Below, in pieces: positions 1-5,897 of a stretch of 5,897 nt of DNA. The notes beneath the pieces were generated by a model. It did not search any database. It saw only the letters and a list, made by a program, of their open reading frames with translations, and was not told the origin of the DNA. The DNA is from Sulfidibacterium sp964588415 (GTDB lineage Bacteria; Bacteroidota; Bacteroidia; Bacteroidales; F082), in contig CAZPPK010000167.1 of NCBI GenBank assembly GCA_964588415.1, positions 1-5,897 of the forward strand, read 5' to 3'. Each line of letters starts with the position of its first letter. Position 1 is the stretch's first letter. A program made the position numbers and the translations under genes.

Positions 1-1
1 G

Positions 2-64
2 CCAATGAAAAAGTTTAAGTGGACGCTAGTGAAAACAGCTACTTAATCATAAGTTATTCATTGG
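2..64. repeat. Nested imperfect inverted repeat at the left edge
   Basis: CCAATGAA (2-9) is matched by its exact reverse complement TTCATTGG (57-64). Inside this pair, TTAAGT (15-20) is matched by ACTTAA (41-46), and a short GCT/AGC pair (25-27, 37-39) lies within that. A competing small hairpin is ACTTA-ATCA-TAAGT (41-54). The arms are exact, but they are short, AT-rich and separated by unpaired stretches. No T-tract follows, so a classical rho-independent terminator is not indicated. It could be a structured 3' end of an upstream transcript, a regulatory RNA fold, or chance pairing in AT-rich DNA. The upstream neighbour lies outside the window, so its context cannot be judged. Confidence 0.35.
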
Positions 65-123
65 TAGTGTAGCGAAGGGTCTATAAATACCTGTTTTTCT
101 TTTCATTACAGATTATTCGCTTC

Positions 124-136
124 GTTCAGAATGAAC
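124..136. promoter_or_regulatory. Small palindrome, possible operator
   Basis: GTTCA (124-128) and TGAAC (132-136) form a perfect 5-bp inverted repeat around the spacer GAA. It lies about 55 bp upstream of the -7 box of the first gene, where an activator could bind. No regulator is recognisable in the window, and a palindrome of this size can easily occur by chance. Confidence 0.15.
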
Positions 137-191
137 AAAATGCCTAGTGTGAACTTTTTCATAAGGTAGCGAACACAATAATTAAATTTTC

Positions 192-199
192 TATTTTTG
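192..199 (+). promoter_or_regulatory. Bacteroidota -7 box directly before the 939-aa gene
   Basis: TATTTTTG is an exact match to the TAnnTTTG -7 consensus used by the primary sigma factor of Bacteroidota. No clear TTG or TTTG -33 element is seen 17-23 bp upstream; that stretch reads through GGTAGCGAAC. Transcription from this box would begin a few bases after it, that is, at or next to the ATG at 204. The mRNA would then be leaderless or nearly so. The same octamer occurs in the gldF upstream region and downstream of gldG. Confidence 0.45.
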
Positions 200-203
200 G
201 TTC

Positions 204-3023
204 ATGAGAGTTAGAATATTCACTACCTTGATATTGATATTGACCTTGAGCGTTTTCAGCAAGAAAGCAGAAGCGCAGTATTACCTGAGTGGCCAGGATC
301 CGGCTTCGGTAAAATGGCACCAAATTGACACAAAAGACTTCCGCCTGGTGTTTCCTGACAATTACAGTTCTGTGGCGCAGTATTACGCCAATCTGTTGAA
401 ATTGTCTTCGCCGTACGTGGCTCAGCCCTATCTGAAAAAGGCAAAGCGTGTTACGATTGTGTTGCACACGTTGTCCACTGAGTCCAATGCCATGGTCTCA
501 CCGGCTCCATACCATGCCGATTTCGTCGAAATGCCTTCACAGGAAATCTATCCGCAGATATGGCAAAAGCAATTGGTGTTGCACGAATTCAGGCATGCGG
601 TTCAGATGAGCAAAATGCGGCAGGGTTTCGGAAATGTGCTCTATGCCATACTGGGAGCGCAGGGCACGGCACTTTTGATGGCAGCTTTGCCCCAATGGTT
701 TATCGAAGGTGATGCTGTGTACAGCGAAACCATCCACAGCAGAAGCGGCCGCGGCAGGCAACCTGATTTTATTTATCCGCTCGAAGCCCAGGTGCTCGGC
801 AAAAAAATCTATTCGCTTGACAAAGCCCAGTTCGGTTCCTACAAAGATTTTGTTCCCGACCATTACACACTCGGGTATCAACTGGTTTTAAACGGCGTGC
901 AACGTTACGGAACAGGATTGTGGAACAGCGTCATCAACCAGGTGGCACGAAGAGCATACACGCTGTTTCCTTTTTCCATTAAACTGAAAAAAACCACCAG
1001 AATGGGAAAAGTGAAATTCTACCACAGCACACTGGATGAACTCAAAAAAAAGTGGGAAAGCGAAGATACTCATTACCAAAAACCGGACTTTAAAATCATC
1101 GTGACGAAAAACCGGTTTTATACAGATTACCGGTTTTCCAGTGTTTTAAGCAACGGGAATATCATTCTGGAGAAATCGGGGTTGGACGACATCAACCGTT
1201 TTATAATGCTGACAACAACCGGGAAAGAAATCCGTTTGTTTACGCCCGGATTTGATTTTAATCAATCGCTTTCCGCCAACGACAGTCTGATCTGCTGGAA
1301 CGAAATTGACTTTGACACAAGATGGAGTAACCGCAATTATTCCGACATCAAACTCTACAATTTTCATACGAATATACTGACTCAACTGACCCGCAAAAGC
1401 CGCTATTTCTCCCCTGCCCTTTCGCCGGATTCAAAACAGATCGTGGCTGTCCGCGTGGATGAGCAGCAACATTATTTCCTTGATTTTATTGACATCAACA
1501 ACGGGAAGGTTATCAAATCGTTTCACACATCTGACAATTTGTTTTTCCTGACACCCCACTGGTCGCCGGATTCGCAATATGTGGTGGTTTGCGTTCTGGG
1601 AAATAAGGGGAAATCCATACTGTGGCTCAATGTCAAGACCATGAAATACCACTTTCTGATGCCGTTTTCTTATACCGAAATGAAATGGCCGGTGAACCAT
1701 GGAGACTGGGTCGTTTACACCGCAGGATATGAAGGTAAAGACAATCTTTATGCGGTGAACATCAGCAGTGGAAAAATATTCCATTTCATGGATGCACGTT
1801 TCGGTGCCGTTGATGCCCGATTTTCTCCGAACGGAAAGATGCTTTACTTTTCGAATTACACGACCAACGGATACAAACCTTCTGTAATGTATTTTGATAC
1901 CAGCAAACTTGTGCCTTTTAATCCGCAAGAGAATTCCGTGCAATATCCTGTGGACAAACTGGTAACCGATTCCACTTTTATTCTGGACGATTCTGTTGTT
2001 CCGCAGAAAGTGTATCCCGTAAAGAAATACAGCCAGGTTGGGCATCTTTTCAATCCATACGGATGGGGGCCTTTTTCGCTGGATTTGAATAGTTATGCCG
2101 TCAGCCCTGGTCTTTCCATTTTGTCACAAAACGACCTGAGCACGGCTGTAACCGCCTTGAAATACACCTGGGACCGCAACCAGCAAACCGGGAAATACGG
2201 TTTGTCTTTTAATTATTACGGCTGGTATCCGCAAATCGGATTTGATGCTACCACACAAAACCGAAGAAACTATCTGAAGGATAGTACAGGAGTCCATGAA
2301 GTCAGATGGAATGAGACAAAGCTATCCGTGAATGTGGGCATTCCTTTGAATCTGAGCCATGGCAAAATGATTGCCGGTTTGCAACCTTCCGTCAAATATG
2401 AAATCCGTTATCTCACCATGAAACCCGGTTCCCATTATTATTTTAGAGATTCGCAAATCGCCGATGTGAGTTTTCAACTTTATGAATACAACTACCTGAA
2501 AACTTCACCTAAAGATATTTTTCCGAAATGGGGACAAACACTGTTTTTGACATTTCAGAACACACCGTTCCTTTCGGGAACCAACAATCAATTTGCTGCC
2601 CAGGCCGATTTTTATTTACCAGGTTTCATCAGGCATCAGGGAATATCGGTTTATGCAGGTTATGAAAATCAGGAAAGCGGCGATTATCCTTTTGGCACCA
2701 TCGTAAATATTCCAAGGGGCTACTCCGGTTTGTTTTTCTACCAATATTTCACGCTCCAGACCGATTATGCTTTTCCCATCGCCTATCCCGATTGGGATCT
2801 GATACAGGGCGGTTTTTATCTGAAAAGAATTTATTCACACATCTTCTACGATTACCTGAACCGGATGCCTTACAACCAGGCTTTTTCCAGTTCAGGCGTG
2901 GAATTGTACACCGAATGGAATTTACTGAACAAGTTCCCGACGGCCACACTGGGAGTGCGATGGAGTTATCGGCAATCTGAAGAAAACAGTACATTTGATA
3001 TTTTGTTAGGCATTAGTTTTTAA
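204..3023 (+). CDS. Exported metallopeptidase-like / beta-propeller / outer-membrane beta-barrel protein
   Basis: This 939-residue protein has no gene name that I recognise. Residues 1-24 form a signal peptide: basic MRVR start, hydrophobic core at about 5-18, and an AEA|Q cleavage motif. There is no lipobox cysteine. HEFRH at 127-131 followed by WFIEGDA at 165-171 gives the two histidines and distal glutamate (E168) of a gluzincin-type zinc peptidase, as in peptidase-MA-like families. From about 300 to 565 come PD40/TolB-like propeller blades with signatures such as FSPALSPDSK (402-411), WSPDSQ (453-458) and FSPNGK (540-545). LFNPYGWGPF (615-624) links to a region rich in alternating aromatic strands that ends in phenylalanine (FDILLGISF), as expected for an outer-membrane barrel. 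IPRGY (836-840) resembles the conserved RGF/RGY loop of Omp85 proteins. The ATG at 204 is the only start that keeps the signal peptide, because an in-frame TAA lies at 183-185. Peptidase activity and Omp85 kinship are inferred; outer-membrane location is well supported. The frame is intact throughout. Confidence 0.85.
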   Translation: MRVRIFTTLILILTLSVFSKKAEAQYYLSGQDPASVKWHQIDTKDFRLVFPDNYSSVAQYYANLLKLSSPYVAQPYLKKAKRVTIVLHTLSTESNAMVSPAPYHADFVEMPSQEIYPQIWQKQLVLHEFRHAVQMSKMRQGFGNVLYAILGAQGTALLMAALPQWFIEGDAVYSETIHSRSGRGRQPDFIYPLEAQVLGKKIYSLDKAQFGSYKDFVPDHYTLGYQLVLNGVQRYGTGLWNSVINQVARRAYTLFPFSIKLKKTTRMGKVKFYHSTLDELKKKWESEDTHYQKPDFKIIVTKNRFYTDYRFSSVLSNGNIILEKSGLDDINRFIMLTTTGKEIRLFTPGFDFNQSLSANDSLICWNEIDFDTRWSNRNYSDIKLYNFHTNILTQLTRKSRYFSPALSPDSKQIVAVRVDEQQHYFLDFIDINNGKVIKSFHTSDNLFFLTPHWSPDSQYVVVCVLGNKGKSILWLNVKTMKYHFLMPFSYTEMKWPVNHGDWVVYTAGYEGKDNLYAVNISSGKIFHFMDARFGAVDARFSPNGKMLYFSNYTTNGYKPSVMYFDTSKLVPFNPQENSVQYPVDKLVTDSTFILDDSVVPQKVYPVKKYSQVGHLFNPYGWGPFSLDLNSYAVSPGLSILSQNDLSTAVTALKYTWDRNQQTGKYGLSFNYYGWYPQIGFDATTQNRRNYLKDSTGVHEVRWNETKLSVNVGIPLNLSHGKMIAGLQPSVKYEIRYLTMKPGSHYYFRDSQIADVSFQLYEYNYLKTSPKDIFPKWGQTLFLTFQNTPFLSGTNNQFAAQADFYLPGFIRHQGISVYAGYENQESGDYPFGTIVNIPRGYSGLFFYQYFTLQTDYAFPIAYPDWDLIQGGFYLKRIYSHIFYDYLNRMPYNQAFSSSGVELYTEWNLLNKFPTATLGVRWSYRQSEENSTFDILLGISF

Positions 3024-3072
3024 AGAGATAAGATGAGTATTGCCAGGAAATTATTTTGGTCACGAAAAAGAA

Positions 3073-3106
3073 TTTCTGAAGCTGCACCCTAAAAACCTTA
3101 TTTTTG
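3073..3106 (+). promoter_or_regulatory. Candidate promoter of gldFG
   Basis: TATTTTTG at 3099-3106 matches the Bacteroidota TAnnTTTG -7 consensus exactly and continues as TTTTTGCG, a common form in this phylum. A degenerate -33 element, TTTCTG (3073-3078), sits 20 bp upstream. Transcription would start near 3110-3113, leaving a leader of roughly 25 nt before the gldF ATG, with no strong Shine-Dalgarno sequence. This suggests that gldFG is transcribed separately from the preceding gene, although read-through is possible because no clear terminator lies between them. Confidence 0.6.
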
Positions 3107-3137
3107 CGTTGCTGTATAATAGCAGAATTAAATCGAC

Positions 3138-3863
3138 ATGTGGACTCTGTACAAAAAAGAAATCAATAGTTTTCTCACTTCCATAACCGGTTTTGTGGTG
3201 GTTGGGATCTTTCTTCTGGTCACCAGCCTTTTTTTGTGGGTGTTGCCTTCCGGGATGAATGTTTTTGAGAATGGCTATGCCAATCTCGATGGCTATTTCA
3301 GCCTGGCGCCTTATGTTTTTCTTTTCCTGGTTCCGGCTGTGAGCATGCGCAGTTTCTCTGAAGAGAAAAAATCGGGCACCATCGAGCTGCTCCTGACACG
3401 TCCAGTCAGCGATCTGAAGATCATTCTGGCTAAATATTTTGCCGCTTTTTCCCTGGTGGTACTGGCTCTCGTTCCCACCTTGGTTTATTATTTTTCGGTG
3501 TATCGTTTGGGATATCCTGCCGGGAACATCGACAGCGGCGCATTCTGGGGTTCTTTCATCGGATTGCTATTTCTGAGCTCCGTTTTTGTGAGCATCGGAA
3601 TTTTTTTCTCATCGCTTACCGACAACCAAATCGTCTCTTTTCTGATCACGGTGCTGGTCAGTGCATTTCTCTATATGGGATTTGAATATATTTATCCCCT
3701 TTTGGGGAATTGGGGCTACTGGGTTGAAATGCTCGGCATCAGCGCACATTATTCTTCCATGAGCCGCGGGGTGATCGATTCCCGCGATTTGATTTATTTC
3801 CTCAGCCTAATCGCTTTCTTTATTTATCTCACCAATTTTAATCTCGTTAGAAGGAAATGGTAA
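3138..3863 (+). CDS. gldF: Gliding-motility-associated ABC transporter permease GldF
   Basis: The 241-residue integral inner-membrane protein has the length expected of GldF, an ABC-2 type permease. About six hydrophobic helices are visible, near residues 17-37, 54-70, 98-120, 136-158, 165-185 and 217-234. The cytoplasmic segment EEKKSGTIELLLTRP (75-89) is the hallmark of this permease family and probably contacts the ATPase. The start MWTLYKKEINSFL fits the family N-terminus, and an in-frame TAA at 3129-3131 excludes an earlier start. In Flavobacterium johnsoniae, GldF works with GldG and the ATPase GldA and was identified through gliding mutants. Homologues also occur in non-gliding Bacteroidota, and the transported substrate is unknown. 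Its last codons overlap the gldG start by 7 bp. No ATP-binding subunit is present in the window. The family call is firm; a gliding phenotype for this organism cannot be inferred. Confidence 0.93.
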   Translation: MWTLYKKEINSFLTSITGFVVVGIFLLVTSLFLWVLPSGMNVFENGYANLDGYFSLAPYVFLFLVPAVSMRSFSEEKKSGTIELLLTRPVSDLKIILAKYFAAFSLVVLALVPTLVYYFSVYRLGYPAGNIDSGAFWGSFIGLLFLSSVFVSIGIFFSSLTDNQIVSFLITVLVSAFLYMGFEYIYPLLGNWGYWVEMLGISAHYSSMSRGVIDSRDLIYFLSLIAFFIYLTNFNLVRRKW

Positions 3864-5605
3864 AGAAGAAAGAAAATACTGCCCGGATTCAGATGAAGCG
3901 CCGCTACCAAAAATATTTGTTGTGGATGGTTTTATTACTCATTGCTTTAAACTGGCTGGGTTCGATGTTCTATACACGCATCGACCTGACAGCTGACAAG
4001 CGTTTCACACTTTCCAAAGCTTCCAAAAACATCCTAGACAACTTGCATCATGAAGTTAATTTTACCGTCTATCTCGACGGTGATTTTCCGGCAGGATTCA
4101 AACGCCTGGAACGCCAGACGCGGGAAATGCTGGAAGAGTTTCGTGCCCACAACCATGATGTTCATTTTACGTTTATCAATCCTTCGGGAAGTTCAGACCC
4201 GAAGAAAAGAAGCCAGCTTTATGAAGCACTGGTTAAAGCAGGGTTAAGCCCGACAAACCTTCAGGTGAAAACCAAAGAAGGATTGCAACAGCAATATATT
4301 TTTCCGGGTGCGATCGTCACCTATCAGGACAAACAGGCCGTTGTTGGACTGCTGGAATCGGAAGTGAACGTGCCACCGGAAGAAATTCTCAACCATTCTG
4401 CGGAAAACCTTGAATTTAAACTCACCAACGCCATTCATAAACTGGTTGAGAAGAAGAAACCTGAAATTGCTTTCCTGAAAGGCCAGGGAGAGCTAAAAGG
4501 CAATAAAATTGCCGACATTAAAAACACATTGGCAGGTGATTACAACCTCGCTGATGTTACGCTAGGAAATCCGGGCAACAATGCTCTGTTGGAACAAACC
4601 CAGGATTCGATCAGACCAAAATACAAGGTGCTGATCGTTGCCAAGCCGTCCAGGCATTTTTCTTTCGCCGATAAATTAGCCATTGATCAATATGTGATGT
4701 ATGGTGGGAAAGTACTGTGGCTTATCGATCCCGTGATGGCCAGCATGGACAGCATCCGCAATTCGGAAAGCACTGTTTCGGTTGATCTGAACCTTGGTCT
4801 TCAGGAGCTGTTGTTTGACTACGGAGTGCGGCTCAACAAAAATCTGGTGTTAGACCTCAATGCCACATCCATTGCCGTGAAAACAGGAGAGATGGGAAAT
4901 CAGCCGCAGATTTCCTTGTTGCCATGGTATTATTATCCTTTGATCACACCCACGTCCACCAATCCCATTATCAAAAACCTGAACAGTGTCCAGATGCAGT
5001 TTGTCAGCACCATGGACACACTCGGAATAAAAGGCATCAAAAAGACCATTTTACTGAAGACATCGCCGTATGTCGGAATTGAAACGGTTCCCGGCATTAT
5101 CAGCCTTAATATTTTAAAGCAAAAGCCCGACCCTTATTTTTTCCATGGCCCGGCACAGGCGGTAGCGGTGTTGCTGGAAGGTACCTTTCCTTCCGACTTT
5201 CAGAACAGGCTTGTTCCCGCTTTGAGAAATAGTAAATTTCAGTTTAAGAAGTTGAGCCGTCCCACCAGCATGATTATTATTTCTGATGGGGATGTCATCA
5301 AAAATCAACTGCAAATTCCCGGCGGGGCACCGCTTCCGCTGGGTTATGACCAATACTCGAGAATCACCTATGGAAACAAACAACTGATCCTGAACGCACT
5401 CACTTATCTTACCGAAGGACCAGAGTTGCTTTCGCTCCGTTCCCGGGAGCTGAAACTTCGTTTACTCGACAAAACCAAGATCAATCACTACAAGCTGTTG
5501 TGGCAACTTTTCAATGTGTTTGTGCCGCTCATTATTCTTTCGCTGATGGTCGTTGTTTTCTCGGTTGTGAGGAAAAGAAAATATGGAAGGACCAAAAGTT
5601 CATAA
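3857..5605 (+). CDS. gldG: Gliding-motility-associated ABC transporter auxiliary protein GldG
   Basis: The 582-residue partner of GldF is anchored by an N-terminal helix (about 19-37) and a C-terminal helix (about 551-571) followed by a basic tail (RKRKYGR). The residues between should lie in the periplasm. RIDLTADKRFTLS (41-53) directly after the first helix is the signature of GldG and related ABC-auxiliary proteins. Further family-like stretches are KGQGEL (208-213), YGGKVLWLIDP (282-292), SDGDVIKNQL (476-485) and the C-terminal NALTYLTEGPELLSLRSREL (513-532). The length is normal and the frame intact. The ATG at 3857 overlaps the gldF stop (ATGGTAA), and AGAAGG ends only 2 bases before it, so translational coupling to gldF is likely. 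A second methionine at residue 13 (MKRRYQKY, 3893) is a possible alternative start that would keep the anchor. The molecular role in the ABC complex is not established. Confidence 0.93.
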   Translation: MVKKKENTARIQMKRRYQKYLLWMVLLLIALNWLGSMFYTRIDLTADKRFTLSKASKNILDNLHHEVNFTVYLDGDFPAGFKRLERQTREMLEEFRAHNHDVHFTFINPSGSSDPKKRSQLYEALVKAGLSPTNLQVKTKEGLQQQYIFPGAIVTYQDKQAVVGLLESEVNVPPEEILNHSAENLEFKLTNAIHKLVEKKKPEIAFLKGQGELKGNKIADIKNTLAGDYNLADVTLGNPGNNALLEQTQDSIRPKYKVLIVAKPSRHFSFADKLAIDQYVMYGGKVLWLIDPVMASMDSIRNSESTVSVDLNLGLQELLFDYGVRLNKNLVLDLNATSIAVKTGEMGNQPQISLLPWYYYPLITPTSTNPIIKNLNSVQMQFVSTMDTLGIKGIKKTILLKTSPYVGIETVPGIISLNILKQKPDPYFFHGPAQAVAVLLEGTFPSDFQNRLVPALRNSKFQFKKLSRPTSMIIISDGDVIKNQLQIPGGAPLPLGYDQYSRITYGNKQLILNALTYLTEGPELLSLRSRELKLRLLDKTKINHYKLLWQLFNVFVPLIILSLMVVVFSVVRKRKYGRTKSS

Positions 5606-5628
5606 AATGCACTAAAGTCAGGTCCTTC
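5586..5628 (+). terminator. Long-loop hairpin across the gldG stop
   Basis: GAAGGACC (5586-5593), within the last gldG codons, pairs perfectly with GGTCCTTC (5621-5628) across a 27-nt loop that includes the TAA stop. An 8-bp stem with five G-C pairs could fold in the mRNA. The downstream sequence GTCTTTGTCC is only mildly T-rich, so it is not a textbook intrinsic terminator. It may be a weak terminator or a 3'-end stabilising structure, or it may be chance. Confidence 0.35.
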
Positions 5629-5673
5629 GTCTTTGTCCATTGAATTTAGTCTTGAGATTTGCTCTGCGTAACC

Positions 5674-5706
5674 TTGTCATATTGTTCCATAGCACCTTTA
5701 TTTTTG
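5674..5706 (+). promoter_or_regulatory. Promoter-like element, TTG-N22-TAnnTTTG
   Basis: TATTTTTG (5699-5706) matches the -7 consensus exactly, with TTG (5674-5676) 22 bp upstream, within the 17-23 bp range accepted for Bacteroidota. The surroundings (CCTTTATTTTTGC) closely resemble the gldF promoter (CCTTATTTTTGC). No coding sequence follows immediately. If active, it would give either a long leader for a gene beyond the window or a short non-coding transcript. Confidence 0.35.
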
Positions 5707-5778
5707 CTTTCAAAAAAAACTTCCGACTTGTTTTAAAGAAATCATCCCTATCCCACTATTTTTTCTAAAACAAAAAAA

Positions 5779-5812
5779 TTGTCAATTATCAAATGATTAT
5801 TTGCTAAATTTA
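5779..5812 (+). promoter_or_regulatory. Possible promoter with embedded palindromes
   Basis: TTG (5779-5781) and TAAATTTA (5805-5812) are 23 bp apart and resemble the -33 and -7 boxes, with one mismatch at the last base of the -7 box. Overlapping the -33 box is the palindrome AATTG-T-CAATT (5777-5787). The spacer carries CAAAT-GATT-ATTTG (5790-5803). This could be an operator-bearing promoter for a gene to the right of the window. All elements are AT-rich, so chance is a serious alternative. Confidence 0.25.
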
Positions 5813-5897
5813 CAGCATAAGAACCTAATTATGCCCTTAATCTTCCTGTTTTCCGCATTGGGACACCCTAAAAATTTTGCAGGATAATTTCATATAG

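Larger units (their letters stand above)
5606..5897. other. Gene-poor region downstream of gldG
   Basis: This 292-bp stretch has no convincing gene on either strand. Its base composition shifts towards A+T after about 5700, with runs such as A8 (5712-5719) and A7 (5772-5778). It contains the second arm of the hairpin at the gldG end, two promoter-like elements on the + strand, a short interrupted reading frame on the minus strand (5646-5745), and an 18-codon + strand frame (5831-5887) with no recognisable product. A gene that starts beyond the window could be served by the promoter at 5779-5812. Confidence 0.6.

Noticed and set aside
5..46. 13-codon frame MKKFKWTLVKTAT
   Set aside because: Very short, at the window edge, without a ribosome-binding context that can be seen, and it overlaps the inverted repeat; no support as a gene.
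159..467. 102-codon minus-strand frame opposite the start of the outer-membrane protein gene
   Set aside because: It lies largely antisense to the signal-peptide and N-terminal coding region of the 939-aa protein, has no recognisable motif, and overlaps the promoter region; it is a shadow frame.
1431..2045. 204-codon minus-strand frame inside the 939-aa gene
   Set aside because: Long for a shadow, but it is fully antisense to well-formed propeller blades, its translation is histidine- and isoleucine-rich without domain features, and no promoter or neighbour supports it.
3115..3120. TATAAT hexamer before gldF
   Set aside because: It looks like an E. coli -10 box, but no TTGACA-like element is placed correctly and Bacteroidota use TAnnTTTG. 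The box at 3099-3106 is the better explanation.
3110..3124. TGCT/AGCA inverted repeat in the gldF leader
   Set aside because: Only 4 bp with a 7-nt AT loop; too weak to call a hairpin or an operator.
5870..5880. TAAAAATTTTG as a further -7 box
   Set aside because: The spacing between TA and TTTG is three bases too long for the consensus, and no -33 element is correctly placed.
5831..5887. 18-codon + strand frame MPLIFLFSALGHPKNFAG
   Set aside because: It sits after a possible promoter, but it is too short, matches no known small protein that I recognise, and its hydrophobic start is not enough to call a gene.

Overview
The window looks like a chromosomal segment of a Bacteroidota bacterium. 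The evidence is a gldF-gldG pair (a permease and auxiliary-subunit couple typical of this phylum), TAnnTTTG-type -7 promoter boxes in the intergenic regions, weak Shine-Dalgarno sequences, and a large outer-membrane protein ending in an aromatic residue. No family, genus or species can be named from the sequence alone. There are no RNA genes, insertion sequences, CRISPR arrays or phage genes that I can recognise.

Layout, all real genes on the + strand: (1) 1-203 is a leader region without a gene, holding a nested inverted repeat (2-64), a small palindrome (124-136) and a perfect -7 box (192-199) that almost touches the first start codon. (2) 204-3023 encodes a 939-residue exported protein with three apparent parts: a zinc-metallopeptidase-like domain (HEFRH plus a downstream WFIEG glutamate), a TolB/PD40-like beta-propeller, and a C-terminal outer-membrane beta-barrel with an Omp85-like PRGY motif. 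(3) 3024-3137 is a 114-bp gap holding a good Bacteroidota promoter (-7 box 3099-3106). (4) 3138-3863 is gldF and 3857-5605 is gldG. They overlap by 7 bp and are almost certainly co-transcribed and translationally coupled. (5) 5606-5897 has no convincing gene. It holds a long-loop hairpin over the gldG stop, one or two candidate promoters, and a short minus-strand reading frame interrupted at an eight-base homopolymer.

GldF (six-helix ABC-2 type permease) and GldG (a large periplasmic domain between two membrane helices) should form the membrane part of an ABC system. The ATPase (GldA in gliding flavobacteria) is not in this window and must be encoded elsewhere. The 939-residue protein has its own promoter-like element and is separated from gldF by another, so there is no evidence that they share an operon. 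A functional link with GldFG would be guesswork. The least ordinary item here is the three-part protease/propeller/barrel protein, whose biochemical role is, as far as I know, not established.
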